NCBI GenBank assembly: GCA_965230265.1
Contig: OZ245999.1
Location: 1,736,001-1,800,000 of the forward strand
From: JAJFKX01 sp965230265
GTDB lineage: Bacteria > Pseudomonadota > Gammaproteobacteria > Xanthomonadales > Wenzhouxiangellaceae
Length of the DNA: 64,000 nt
Direction of reading: 5' to 3'
Part shown: positions 9,713 to 18,077 of the stretch, piece after piece
Layout of the letters: the number at the start of each line of letters is the position of its first letter
Numbering within the stretch: position 1 is the stretch's first letter
Made by a program: the position numbers and the translations under genes
The notes under the pieces: generated by a model
Databases searched by the model: none
Told to the model about the DNA's origin: nothing
The model's input: only the letters and a program-made list of their open reading frames with translations

Positions 9713-10024
9713 ATGTCCAAGCCAATCGAACCAACTGTTGTACGCATACTTGACCGTGAGTTTCGGATCAATTGCAGCGAAGAAGAACGTGAAGATTTGC
9801 TGGACGCGGCGCGCTTTCTGGATCTGCGGCTGCGTGACGCCCGCGATCGTGGCCCCAACCTTAGTATGGAAAAACTGTCTATCATGACAGCGCTGAATAT
9901 CAGTGATAGCTTGCTCAAAGCCGAGCGCGAGCTGAAAACCCGCAGTGAACAAATTGATGGTCGTTTGGGTATGTTGACCGATAAACTCAGTCGACACCTT
10001 GATGCCGGTCCCGTAGAGCGCTAG
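9713..10024 (+). CDS. zapA: Cell division protein ZapA
   Basis: FtsZ-associated protein that bundles and stabilises the Z-ring at midcell. The 103-residue length is normal. The N-terminal beta-sheet domain includes EPTVVRILDREFRINC, and the C-terminal helix (SIMTALNISDSLLKAE onward) forms the dimer or tetramer coiled coil. ATG at 9713 follows an AAGAGAAG ribosome-binding stretch. The gene lies between the TIGR02449 gene and the 6S RNA gene, the conserved gammaproteobacterial order. Identification rests on both sequence and context. Confidence 0.93.
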   Translation: MSKPIEPTVVRILDREFRINCSEEEREDLLDAARFLDLRLRDARDRGPNLSMEKLSIMTALNISDSLLKAERELKTRSEQIDGRLGMLTDKLSRHLDAGPVER

Positions 10025-10029
10025 ACTGA

Positions 10030-10227
10030 ACTGGCGTCCTCTGCGGTGTACGCCAGTAACTTCATAGATGCCTTGTCCCTATTCAACGACCTTGGGATGG
10101 ATATACGAAACAACCGGTGTGCATGTTCGCCCTGGTGCGAAAAGCCTAATGGCTGCTCGTTCCAACCCACCTGAACCTTTGGTTCAAGGTCACCGATTTT
10201 GCAGCGGCATCTGCGGAGGACGTCTTA
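10030..10227 (+). ncRNA. ssrS: 6S RNA
   Basis: Regulatory RNA that mimics an open promoter and binds sigma-70 RNA polymerase holoenzyme in stationary phase. The closing stem pairs 10035-10046 (CGTCCTCTGCGG) with 10211-10222 (CTGCGGAGGACG), 12 pairs including two G-U. An inner stem pairs GACCTTG (10088-10094) with CAAGGTC (10185-10191). The 3' half contains GAACCTTTGGTTCAAGG and GCAGCGGCATCT, very close to the matching parts of E. coli 6S RNA. About 198 nt in length and located between zapA and ygfA exactly as in E. coli. Ends are approximate. Processing from the zapA transcript or its own promoter cannot be decided by eye. Confidence 0.92.
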
Positions 10228-10273
10228 TCCAGCTTCTGGTATTTCCAAAGTGTGCAACGCCCAATAAAACCCC

Positions 10274-10879
10274 GTGACGCCCGAAGCAATACCCCACCAA
10301 AAATCCATCTTGCGAGCATCTTTGCTGCGGCAACGAAAAACACTCTCGATAAAAAATAAAACTGTTTTAAATCAAAAAATTAGAAAACATTTATCAAGTT
10401 ATTTCGATAGTTATGAGCATGCCATTATCGGCGCTTATTTAAGCTTTGGAGGCGAACCGGATATTACCGAATCCATGCATCAGCTACATCTCAACGGGCA
10501 TCGCATCGCCGTGCCCTGTATCGACCCGGTCGTAAAAGGAAAAATGCAATTCTACGACTGGACACCCAATATGCGTATGTGTGATAACCGTTTTGGTATC
10601 CCGGAACCAGCAATCACATCAGCGGATCAGCCCGTACCCTGCTCTGACTTCGATGTGCTTCTCATTCCTCTGCTTGGTTTCGATGCGCTGGGTCATCGCC
10701 TGGGTATGGGAGGTGGCTATTACGATCGCTGGCTAAGCCATGCAAGCCCAGAGCAGCCTGAGCGAATGGGTATTGCCTATCATTGGCAGCAGCAAAAACG
10801 GATCCCTTTCGATACAATGGATCAACCCCTGCATCGAGTAATAACCGATCAGGGGGTAATCGACTGTCCGGGCTTATAA
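10274..10879 (+). CDS. 5-formyltetrahydrofolate cyclo-ligase (YgfA)
   Basis: Enzyme converting 5-formyl-THF to 5,10-methenyl-THF with ATP, a one-carbon salvage step. The protein has about 200 residues, as usual. Basic residues for ATP appear near the N-terminus (LRASLLRQRKTLS), the substrate segment is YLSFGGEPDI near residues 56-65, and the C-terminal signature GMGGGYYDRWL sits near residue 142. The start is a GTG at 10274; no strong Shine-Dalgarno sequence is seen. It lies just downstream of 6S RNA, and in E. coli the pair is co-transcribed. The first half is locally A+T-richer than the surroundings, but the motifs are intact. Confidence 0.9.
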   Translation: MTPEAIPHQKSILRASLLRQRKTLSIKNKTVLNQKIRKHLSSYFDSYEHAIIGAYLSFGGEPDITESMHQLHLNGHRIAVPCIDPVVKGKMQFYDWTPNMRMCDNRFGIPEPAITSADQPVPCSDFDVLLIPLLGFDALGHRLGMGGGYYDRWLSHASPEQPERMGIAYHWQQQKRIPFDTMDQPLHRVITDQGVIDCPGL

Positions 10880-10911
10880 CCCACACAACCTGACTTAAAT
10901 AAAAGAATCTT

Positions 10912-11367
10912 ATGCAATACTGGCTTATGAAATCCGAGCCGGACGCCTTCAGCATTGATGATCTGAAAAGCGCTGGCACTGAACCTTGGGACGGAATCCG
11001 TAATTATCAGGCACGCAATTTTATGCGTGACGATATGAAGGTCGGCGATAAAGTGATGATTTATCACTCCAACTGTAAACCCCCCGGTATTGCCGGTATC
11101 GGTAAAGTCGCCAGCAAACCTTATGCTGATCACACTCAGTTTGATAGCAACAGCAAATACTTTGACGCCACCAGTGACCCGGATGACCCTCGCTGGCAAC
11201 TGGTCGATATTAAATTTGTACGCAAACTCAAGCGTCTGATACCTCTGGAGGAAATCAAGCAGCATGCCGATGCGCTGGATGGCTTAATTCTGATTCGTAA
11301 AGGCAGCCGGCTGTCCATCATGCCGATAGACAAAGCGCATTGGGATTATCTACTGGGATTGGAATGA
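10912..11367 (+). CDS. EVE domain-containing protein
   Basis: A 151-residue protein that is essentially a single EVE domain, a PUA-like fold thought to bind modified bases in nucleic acids (Thy28/YTH relatives). The typical start is present: YWLMKSEPD, followed by WDGIRNYQARNFMR and KVGDKVMIYHSN. Function in bacteria is not firmly established. It lies between the cyclo-ligase gene and rpiA, with only 4 bases before rpiA, so the two are likely co-expressed; this position is seen in other gammaproteobacteria. Identification of the domain is secure and the biological role is unknown. Confidence 0.9.
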   Translation: MQYWLMKSEPDAFSIDDLKSAGTEPWDGIRNYQARNFMRDDMKVGDKVMIYHSNCKPPGIAGIGKVASKPYADHTQFDSNSKYFDATSDPDDPRWQLVDIKFVRKLKRLIPLEEIKQHADALDGLILIRKGSRLSIMPIDKAHWDYLLGLE

Positions 11368-11371
11368 CGCC

Positions 11372-12025
11372 ATGAATCAAGATCAACTCAAACGTCAAGT
11401 TGCTGAAGCGGCACTAAAGTATGTGCCCTACAACGAAGTCCTGGGCGTCGGTACCGGCAGCACCGTCAACGCACTAATCGATTTATTGAATGAACAGCGA
11501 ATCCCGTTACAGGCCTGTGTCTCCAGCTCAGAAGCAACAACCGAACGCTTGCAAAGTTATGGCTATGATGTCATCGACTTGAACAGTGCCGGGCCACTGG
11601 AAATGTATATCGATGGCGCCGATGAATGTGACCCGTACCGGCGCTTGATTAAGGGCGGTGGTGGCGCATTAACCCGTGAAAAAATTATTGCTGCGGCCAG
11701 TCGTCAATTTGTATGCATTGTGGATTCAACCAAGCAGGTCGATGTATTGGGGGCTTTCCCCTTACCCGTAGAGGTCATTCCAATGGCTCGCAGCCATGTC
11801 GCCCGACAATTGGTGAAACTGGGAGGCGAACCGGTCTGGCGCGATGACTTTGTCACAGATAACGGCAACTGGATTGTGGATGTGCACCGGTTGAATATTG
11901 TTGATCCAGTGGGTCTGGAAGATCAGATTAACCAAATAACCGGTGTCGTATGCGTTGGCTTATTTGCTTCGCGACCTGCAGATAAAGTGCTTGTTGGCAG
12001 TGCCGATGGTGTGACTGCGTTTTAA
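11372..12025 (+). CDS. rpiA: Ribose-5-phosphate isomerase A
   Basis: Pentose phosphate pathway enzyme interconverting ribose-5-phosphate and ribulose-5-phosphate. The 217 residues are the usual length. Signature stretches are GVGTGSTVNALI near residue 25 (phosphate loop), IDGADECD near residue 83 with the catalytic Asp and Glu area, and KGGGGALTREKI near residue 95 with the catalytic lysine. Start ATG at 11372 follows the EVE stop by 4 bases. The final gene of the plus-strand run; it converges on the iron permease gene, with about 80 bases between the stops. Confidence 0.94.
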   Translation: MNQDQLKRQVAEAALKYVPYNEVLGVGTGSTVNALIDLLNEQRIPLQACVSSSEATTERLQSYGYDVIDLNSAGPLEMYIDGADECDPYRRLIKGGGGALTREKIIAAASRQFVCIVDSTKQVDVLGAFPLPVEVIPMARSHVARQLVKLGGEPVWRDDFVTDNGNWIVDVHRLNIVDPVGLEDQINQITGVVCVGLFASRPADKVLVGSADGVTAF

Positions 12026-12108
12026 TCCTGCCGGCATCGAATAAATGCCTTCAGAAATGGAGCTGATAGCACCATCAAATGCTATTGCTGCCTGTTGGTT
12101 TGTGTCAT

Positions 12109-13743
12109 TTAACGCTGGTTTTTATCAGCGAGTCGGTTGAGAAACAACACGGGGATCAGGCCAATCAATACAATAGTAATCGCTGCTGTGGACGCTTCTG
12201 CCAGGCGCTCATCGCTGGCCAAACGATAGACTCTGGTCGCCAGCGTTTCAAAATTAAATGGGCGCAATAACAGCGTTGCTGGCAATTCACGCATGCTATC
12301 GACAAATACCAGAATCGCCGCAACAATAATTGAGCGCCGCATCAGTGGCAGATGAATCGCTGTGATTACCCGCCGTGGTGATGCGCCCAGACTACGGGAA
12401 ACCTCACCAAATATACGCGGAATTCGTTCCAGCCCGCTGCTGGTGCTGTTATAAGCAACCGTCAGATAGCGGACAACATAGGCGTAAATTAAGGTAATCA
12501 CTGTACCGGTGAGTATCAGCCCGGTGCGCCAATCGAAATTTGTTTCTAGAAACTCCGCCAACCAGCGGTCAACTTGAGAGATGGGCGACAACAAACCAAC
12601 CGCCAGCATCGCACCCGGCAACGCATAACCCAAAGTGGCAATTTGGATGGTTATACCCGTTGCCCGTGTCGGTACCAAATGCTGTGCATAGGTCAGCAAC
12701 AGTGCAATGATGACCGCTACCACGGTGGCTGCCCCGGCAACCTTGACACTATTGGCAGCGAAAACGGCAAAGCCGTTGCCCAGCATTGGGTCACCTGCGG
12801 TAATCGCCAGTTTGGTCAATATACCAAGTGGCAACAAACAACCCAATACAATGGGCAGCATGCATGCCAGAAATGCCAACAACGCACGCCAACCAGATAA
12901 CGAAAGCCGCTGCCCTGCACTGTCGCCGGCATACGCAGAATGATCAATTTTAGTGCGGCTGCGTTTTTCCAGAGTGATCAAAACAATCACAAAGCAAAAC
13001 ATAATGGCAGCCAGTTTCATCGCTGCCGCTTTTTCGCCCATCGCAAACCAGGTACGGAAAATTCCAGTTGAAAATGTGGGGACAGCAAAATAATCCACCA
13101 CACCGAAATCAGCCAGCGTTTCCATTAAAACCAGTGCTACGCCAGCCGCAATTGCCGGACGTGCGCAAGGCAAAGCTATACGAAAAAATGCTTTGGCTGG
13201 CGTCGCGCCCAGGGTCCGAGCGGCATCGAACAAGGTGGCTGAGTGCTGAGTAAAAGCAACTCGTGCCAAAAGGTAGACATACGGGTAAAGCACCAGGCTC
13301 ATGACAATGGCTGCGCCTGTCAACGAGCGTATCTGCGGGAAGGCATAGTCCCCCGCCTGCCAGCCTGTCAAAGCCCGCAGAGTGCTTTGTATGGGTCCAC
13401 TGAACTCCAGCAAATCGGTATACACATAGGCAACGATATAGGCTGGAGCAGCCAGTGGCAGCATCAATGCCCAAGCAAACAGCTTCCTGCCCGGAAACTC
13501 GGTCGCCGCGGTCAACCATGCGGTACCGACACCAATGATCAAGGTATAAATTGCCACCTGCAGCATTAACAACACAGTATTGCTCAGATAGCCTGGCAAT
13601 ATTGTGGTGCAAATATGCACCCAGGCCGCGTCCGATGGGTCCAACAATGACAGCAAAACAAACACCATTGGCACCGCAATCAACGCTGAAACCAAAGCAC
13701 TGACCAGTCCCCAGGCTGATAAGGTTGAGCGGGTCTTAATCAT
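12109..13743 (-). CDS. Fe(III) ABC transporter permease, FbpB type
   Basis: Inner-membrane permease of about 544 residues with two fused binding-protein-dependent transport domains, some 12 membrane helices in total. Each half carries an EAA-type loop that contacts the ATPase: DAARTLGATPAKAFFRIALP in the first half and EVSRSLGASPRRVITAIHLP in the second. Fusion of two permease units in one chain is the rule for FbpB/SfuB/HitB iron transporters. It is divergent from the ATPase and binding-protein genes, with 211 bases and a Fur box between them. The iron substrate is inferred from the neighbouring FbpA-like gene and the Fur box. Confidence 0.88.
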   Translation of the reverse strand: MIKTRSTLSAWGLVSALVSALIAVPMVFVLLSLLDPSDAAWVHICTTILPGYLSNTVLLMLQVAIYTLIIGVGTAWLTAATEFPGRKLFAWALMLPLAAPAYIVAYVYTDLLEFSGPIQSTLRALTGWQAGDYAFPQIRSLTGAAIVMSLVLYPYVYLLARVAFTQHSATLFDAARTLGATPAKAFFRIALPCARPAIAAGVALVLMETLADFGVVDYFAVPTFSTGIFRTWFAMGEKAAAMKLAAIMFCFVIVLITLEKRSRTKIDHSAYAGDSAGQRLSLSGWRALLAFLACMLPIVLGCLLPLGILTKLAITAGDPMLGNGFAVFAANSVKVAGAATVVAVIIALLLTYAQHLVPTRATGITIQIATLGYALPGAMLAVGLLSPISQVDRWLAEFLETNFDWRTGLILTGTVITLIYAYVVRYLTVAYNSTSSGLERIPRIFGEVSRSLGASPRRVITAIHLPLMRRSIIVAAILVFVDSMRELPATLLLRPFNFETLATRVYRLASDERLAEASTAAITIVLIGLIPVLFLNRLADKNQR

Positions 13744-13931
13744 GCTTTAATTTTCTACGAATAAGATACACACCACTAACCGGGTTGATTACTTTTCTGA
13801 GAAAAGTTGTCATATTTCAACTAAGATTCAAATCTGTCATTTCGTTTGCACCCAAAAGCCATCACCAAACCGCAACATGCGTTGCCAGCTTGGCTCAGTA
13901 CAATAGTGCCGCTATAATACATCTTAATAAT

Positions 13932-13950
13932 GATAATGAGAATCATTACA
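13932..13950 (+). promoter_or_regulatory. Fur box upstream of the iron ABC transporter ATPase gene
   Basis: GATAATGAGAATCATTACA matches the classical 19-bp Fur box (GATAATGATAATCATTATC) at 16 of 19 positions. It ends 4 bases before the ATPase start codon and sits in the divergent region with the permease gene, so iron-loaded Fur could repress both directions. The near-overlap with the start codon means that Fur would block transcription or its start very close to the ORF. Confidence 0.88.
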
Positions 13951-13954
13951 ATTT

Positions 13955-15025
13955 ATGTCACTTCGTTTTATAAACATCTCACATGCCTATCAAGATGCTC
14001 AGGTCCTTGATCATTTGAGCTTAACCGCACAGGCTGGAGAAATTACCTGTCTGCTGGGCCCATCTGGAGGCGGTAAAAGTACTTTGCTGCGCTTAGCCGC
14101 CGGTTTGGAAACCGTGCAGACGGGCAGTATTGAACTGGACGGCAAATTACTGGCATCGGCCGCCACCAACCCACCGCCGGAAAAACGCCCCATCGGTTTA
14201 ATGTTTCAGGAAAATGCCCTGTTCCCGCATATGACAGTAACAGAAAACATTGCCTTTGGCCTAAACGATTTACCCAAACCAAAACAACAACAACGGGTTG
14301 AATCGTTATTGGAAATGGCAGGCATGGCATTGTTCAAACAACGCTATCCACATCAATTATCAGGTGGAGAACAACAACGTATTGCTCTGCTGCGTTCACT
14401 GGCACCACAGCCACAAGTGATATTAATGGATGAACCCTATGCCAGTATTGATATTACCTTGAGGCGGTCTATGCGTGAGGCAGCCCGCCATACGCTAAAG
14501 CAGATGGGCGCAACCACCATTCTGGTAACGCATGACCCTTCTGAGGCCATGGAAATGGCCGATATGATTGCTGTGCTGGATCATGGAAAAATCCTTCAGG
14601 CCGGTACACCGCAAACCATTTACGAACAGCCAGTCGCCCCCTCGGTAGCTGCCTTGTTCGGTGATGCGCAATTGCTTGATGCCGGCATCACCGGGCAGGG
14701 TTTTCACACGGCTTATGGCGATATTCAAGCGCCCATGCAGGCAACGCAACCAAACACCAACGAACATTGCCAATTGGCTATCCGACCCAATGGGCTCAGA
14801 TTGGAAAAAAACAGTCACTCGCCGTTGGAAATTATCGATATGCGTTATATTGGTGAAGGCTGGATAGCCTTTTTATTGCCCGAACGTGCTAGGCCATCAA
14901 CCAAACCACTGAGAGTTGCACTCACGCAGTCCACAACATTCAAAATTACAGATCGCGTTTCTTTGCATGCAAATGCGGAGGGGTTTTATTCTTTTCCTGC
15001 CGAGAACAGCAGAAACCAACAATAA
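13955..15025 (+). CDS. Fe(III) ABC transporter ATP-binding protein, FbpC type
   Basis: ATPase subunit of a ferric iron importer, 356 residues. Walker A is GPSGGGKSTLLR, the ABC signature is LSGGEQQRIALLRSLA, and Walker B is ILMDEPYASID, followed by the switch His in VTHDPSEAMEMAD. A C-terminal regulatory TOBE-like region of about 120 residues follows, typical for FbpC and other CUT-type ATPases. The start ATG at 13955 directly follows the Fur box and no good Shine-Dalgarno sequence precedes it. The next gene, the binding protein, starts 17 bases after the stop, so they form an operon. Confidence 0.9.
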   Translation: MSLRFINISHAYQDAQVLDHLSLTAQAGEITCLLGPSGGGKSTLLRLAAGLETVQTGSIELDGKLLASAATNPPPEKRPIGLMFQENALFPHMTVTENIAFGLNDLPKPKQQQRVESLLEMAGMALFKQRYPHQLSGGEQQRIALLRSLAPQPQVILMDEPYASIDITLRRSMREAARHTLKQMGATTILVTHDPSEAMEMADMIAVLDHGKILQAGTPQTIYEQPVAPSVAALFGDAQLLDAGITGQGFHTAYGDIQAPMQATQPNTNEHCQLAIRPNGLRLEKNSHSPLEIIDMRYIGEGWIAFLLPERARPSTKPLRVALTQSTTFKITDRVSLHANAEGFYSFPAENSRNQQ

Positions 15026-15042
15026 TCACTTTTGAGGAAACT

Positions 15043-16062
15043 ATGCTTACCAAATTTTTTAACACCGCCCTACTGTGCTGCATTGCTCTCGGCTACGTCT
15101 TTTCCACACCTGGCTGGACGAAACAGGAGGTCAACGTTTATAGCGCACGGCATTATGACACTGATTTAGCATTGTATAGCGATTTTGAAGAACAAACCGG
15201 TATCAAGGTTAACCTGATTGAAGCTGGCAGTGATGCGCTGATCGAGCGAATCGTCAACGAGGGTAAATACAGCCCTGCAGATATATTGATCACCGTCGAT
15301 GCCGGTCGCTTGTTTCGTGCCCAACAACGTGGCATTTTTGCCCCTTTCCAGTCTGAAGTACTGGCCTCGCGAGTACCGCAGCACCTGCGCCACCCGGAAG
15401 GCTATTGGTATGGTTTATCCAAACGCGCCCGAGTGATTATTTACAACGCTGCCAATGGTAAACCGGCAGGCTTAAACAACTATGAAGACCTCGCCAACCC
15501 ACGCTTCAAAGGTCAGATATGCGTACGCTCTTCTGCCAATATTTACAATATTTCACTGCTGGCCGGTATGATTGCACATCACGGTGAACAACAGGCCGAA
15601 GCTTGGACAAAAGGCGTGGTGGACAATTTATACCGGCGCCCGCAAGGCAATGATACCGCTAACATCAAAGCCGTTGCCTCTGGCGAGTGTGCCATTTCCG
15701 TGGTGAATTCATACTACATTGCCCGACTCATCGCAGACCAGGACCCTGTCAGCAAGGGCATCGGCATTATTCACCCCAATCAGGAATCTACTGGAACACA
15801 TGTCAATATCAGTGGTGCGGGAATACTTAAATATGCACCCAACCGAGACAATGCGATCCAATTCATCGAGTACCTGACCGACAAACGTGCTCAATACTTT
15901 TTTGTTGAAGGCAACAACGAATACCCGGTTGTCAGCGATGCCGATATGACACCAGTATTGTCACAGCTGGGTGATTTTGCAGAAGACACCATTAATGCCA
16001 ATGAGCTGGGCAATAATCAGGCAGCAGCAGTTCGGGTATTTGATCGCGCCGGTTGGAACTAA
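15043..16062 (+). CDS. Fe(III) ABC transporter periplasmic binding protein, FbpA/IdiA type
   Basis: Periplasmic iron-binding protein of 339 residues. An N-terminal signal peptide (hydrophobic run LLCCIALGYVFS, cleavage near the Thr-Lys-Gln segment) precedes the mature start EVNVYSARHYDTD. This start, with its iron-ligand Tyr region, and a later tyrosine pair in NSYYIARL match FbpA/IdiA/FutA proteins. A good AGGAAACT ribosome-binding site precedes the ATG. It is downstream of the ATPase gene and under the same Fur control. The 3' end overlaps the convergent dioxygenase gene by 4 bases. Confidence 0.9.
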   Translation: MLTKFFNTALLCCIALGYVFSTPGWTKQEVNVYSARHYDTDLALYSDFEEQTGIKVNLIEAGSDALIERIVNEGKYSPADILITVDAGRLFRAQQRGIFAPFQSEVLASRVPQHLRHPEGYWYGLSKRARVIIYNAANGKPAGLNNYEDLANPRFKGQICVRSSANIYNISLLAGMIAHHGEQQAEAWTKGVVDNLYRRPQGNDTANIKAVASGECAISVVNSYYIARLIADQDPVSKGIGIIHPNQESTGTHVNISGAGILKYAPNRDNAIQFIEYLTDKRAQYFFVEGNNEYPVVSDADMTPVLSQLGDFAEDTINANELGNNQAAAVRVFDRAGWN

Positions 16063-16721
16063 TCGGCCCACAGTCGCAGGATATTATTTTGTGCCTGAAT
16101 GATTTTCAGGCGCGCTGAGCGGTTCTGCTCATTAACAGGCAATTGCTGCAAAGCGGTATATAAGTCAAACAGAATGTCACGGTGCTCAGCCAGCCGCACA
16201 CGGCTTTGCACCCAGCCTACTGCGGCAAGGCGGCGCCCCGAACTGACCGGTGCAACATAATGCAGCTTATTGGATGGGTAGAGATACAGTGAGCCTTTGG
16301 GCAATTTTACCGTTTCATCGCCATCATGCTTTGCTAGCACCAACTCACCGCCTTGATAACTCTCGGGGCTTGATAGAAACAATGTGAATGACAGGTCAGT
16401 ACGAGTATTGGCAATAATGGCATCATCCATGTGCAGACCGTAAGTCATGCCCGGGTCGTAACGGTTAAACATGATTTTCGCGAATTTAACCGGCAGTGCA
16501 GCTTGTTTGAACACCGGATGCGCGGATAGCGCTTTCTTCACCATTTTCGCTGCACCTTTGACAATGCTTGAACCTGGATCAGCCTGCAGGTTGCGCTTTA
16601 CAGACCGGGCTGTTTTGCCAGCGGTCTTTTTGCCGTCTACAAACAACCCGTCGTCTGCCAGTGCATCACCAATGGCATCAACTGAGTGGACATCCAGTAC
16701 ATTTTCGACGAATATAGCCAT
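16059..16721 (-). CDS. Fe(II)/2-oxoglutarate-dependent PKHD-type hydroxylase, PiuC/YbiX-like
   Basis: Non-heme iron dioxygenase of about 220 residues resembling PiuC/YbiX, genes that are usually iron-repressed and adjacent to siderophore or iron uptake genes. Counting from the ATG at 16721, the iron triad is H97-x-D99 in GLHMDD and H154 in KLHYVAPV, with the 2-oxoglutarate Arg at 163-164 (SSGRRLA). The frame could begin at a TTG at 16736, but MAIFVENVLD at 16721 matches family N-termini. The upstream Fur box (16735-16753) would cover its promoter. The substrate of this family is unknown. Confidence 0.88.
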   Translation of the reverse strand: MAIFVENVLDVHSVDAIGDALADDGLFVDGKKTAGKTARSVKRNLQADPGSSIVKGAAKMVKKALSAHPVFKQAALPVKFAKIMFNRYDPGMTYGLHMDDAIIANTRTDLSFTLFLSSPESYQGGELVLAKHDGDETVKLPKGSLYLYPSNKLHYVAPVSSGRRLAAVGWVQSRVRLAEHRDILFDLYTALQQLPVNEQNRSARLKIIQAQNNILRLWAD

Positions 16722-16734
16722 AACCGATTTAATC

Positions 16735-16753
16735 AATAATGAGAATCATTAAC
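16735..16753. promoter_or_regulatory. Fur box between the PiuC-like gene and the EG-repeat lipoprotein gene
   Basis: AATAATGAGAATCATTAAC matches the 19-bp Fur consensus at 16 of 19 positions. It begins 14 bases upstream of the PiuC-like start and lies about 80 bases upstream of the divergent lipoprotein gene, so it could control both. It shares the core AATGAGAATCATTA with the box at 13932. Confidence 0.85.
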
Positions 16754-16834
16754 ATTAATGATGGATAGTTCGTTAGTCAAAACAAAGTATCCAATTGCGA
16801 ATCAATTTTATTTTACACGAGGCCTCGACCAACC

Positions 16835-17806
16835 ATGCTAAAACGGACCAAGCTTTGGACAAGTATCAGTGCTGCAACATTTGCCGGTGTCAGCGGATTA
16901 AGCGGATGTGATAATGCCGATCAAATCGGTGAAGATGCCACCGATCAAGCCGCTATCATTGATACCAACCCTGTCAGTAACCCAGTCACTTCCACCAACC
17001 AATTGAACACTGAAGGTGAAGGTGAAGGTGAAGGTGAAGGTGAAGGTGAAGGTGAAGGTGAAGGTGAAGGTGAAGGAGAAGGAGAAGGAGAAGGAGAAGG
17101 TGAAGGAGAAGGTGAAGGTGAAGGAGAAGGTGAAGGAGAAGGCGAAGGCTCGACTGACAGCCTGAACTTAGAACAAGATGACCTTGCCTACCTAACCCAG
17201 CTTGGGCTGATGAGAGGCCATTTATACGTCGGTTATGAACTTTATAAAGCCGGTCATCTTGAACATGCCAAGACCCATATGAAACACCCGGAAAGTGAGC
17301 TCTACAGTGTTGTCGCGCCAGCATTTTCAGCCCGTGGTACCGCAGGTTTTTCTGACCAGCTTAAAAATCTGGCGACGAGCGTGGAAAACCAGGCAAGCAA
17401 TGAAGCCGTTTCCACAGCCTATGCCGATTTAACGGCGGCCATTACTGAAAATGAAGCTGCCGTCAATCAATCCGCTCACTCTGCCGCCGAAAAGCTTCAA
17501 TTGGCATCAGCCCTACTCAAAATTGCTGGCGAAGAATACGCCATAGCCGTCGTGGATGGAAAAATGGAAAACGCACACGAGTATCAAGATGCACTGGGTT
17601 TTACCACAGTGGCAAAATCAATTGTGACTGGAATCAGCAGCCCCAATGAAAACATTGCAGAGGCTAAACAAACCGCCATTAGCATTTTAGACGCACTGGA
17701 TCCGTTATGGCCTGATTTAATTCCACCAGATAGCCTGGATACAGAAGCAGGCCAGCTATATGGTGCAGCAGCGAGAGTTGAGCTACTGGCTTTGGGTATT
17801 CAATAG
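16835..17806 (+). CDS. Putative iron-regulated lipoprotein with 23 Glu-Gly repeats
   Basis: A 323-residue lipoprotein of unknown function. The N-terminus is a lipoprotein signal with the lipobox LSGC (Cys near residue 25). A flexible acidic linker follows that contains 23 uninterrupted Glu-Gly pairs, encoded by a hexanucleotide repeat. The C-terminal 210 residues are a mostly helical domain beginning LNLEQDDLAYLTQLGLMRGHLYVGYEL; helical, His- and Glu-containing lipoproteins next to iron uptake genes are often imelysin-like or metal-binding, but I cannot assign a family. The gene starts 80 bases after a Fur box, so iron repression is likely. The acidic linker could bind cations or serve as a spacer through the cell wall (inference). 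Confidence 0.75.
   Translation: MLKRTKLWTSISAATFAGVSGLSGCDNADQIGEDATDQAAIIDTNPVSNPVTSTNQLNTEGEGEGEGEGEGEGEGEGEGEGEGEGEGEGEGEGEGEGEGEGEGEGSTDSLNLEQDDLAYLTQLGLMRGHLYVGYELYKAGHLEHAKTHMKHPESELYSVVAPAFSARGTAGFSDQLKNLATSVENQASNEAVSTAYADLTAAITENEAAVNQSAHSAAEKLQLASALLKIAGEEYAIAVVDGKMENAHEYQDALGFTTVAKSIVTGISSPNENIAEAKQTAISILDALDPLWPDLIPPDSLDTEAGQLYGAAARVELLALGIQ
17012..17149 (+). repeat. In-frame hexanucleotide microsatellite (GAAGGT/GAAGGA)x23
   Basis: Twenty-three tandem GAR-type hexamers, GAAGGT at the start and a mix of GAAGGA and GAAGGT later, then a final GAAGGC. Each encodes Glu-Gly inside the lipoprotein gene. The unit is a multiple of three, so slippage would change linker length without a frameshift. 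The first eleven or so units are identical, the part most prone to slippage. Confidence 0.97.
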
Positions 17807-17814
17807 CGCTAGTT

Positions 17815-17841
17815 GCCTGCCTGTCTACAAGATGGGCAGGC
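17815..17841 (+). terminator. Hairpin after the EG-repeat lipoprotein gene, possible terminator
   Basis: GCCTGCC (17815-17821) pairs with GGCAGGC (17835-17841) nine bases after the lipoprotein stop. There is no strong T-run after it, only CATATTTAAA, so intrinsic termination is uncertain. The rest of 17842-18077 holds one weaker hairpin (CCATCGA with TCGATGG) and no gene I can support. Confidence 0.4.
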
Positions 17842-18077
17842 CATATTTAAAGGCCATCGATCGTTGAGCGACACGTCGATGGCTGGTTCTATCAAACCTT
17901 GCTACCCCCTCCATTGATGCCGTTCAGATGCTTCATGATTGACTCTATGAAGCCCCCCACTCTATTAAACATGTTGTCTAAACCAACAATGTGTCGCCTA
18001 CATAAGAGTATCTGCGAATCCTAAAAGGACCTTTCAGGAGTACCGCAAACGATCAGATAACCCGATGGAGGTTTAGC

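Noticed and set aside
17012..17149. CRISPR-like tandem repeat
   Set aside because: The units are six bases, contiguous and translated, with no spacers; no cas genes are in the window.
16986..17324. 112-codon minus-strand frame rich in His-Leu repeats
   Set aside because: It is the antisense reading of the GAAGGT hexamer tract; the repeats create open frames in all strands.
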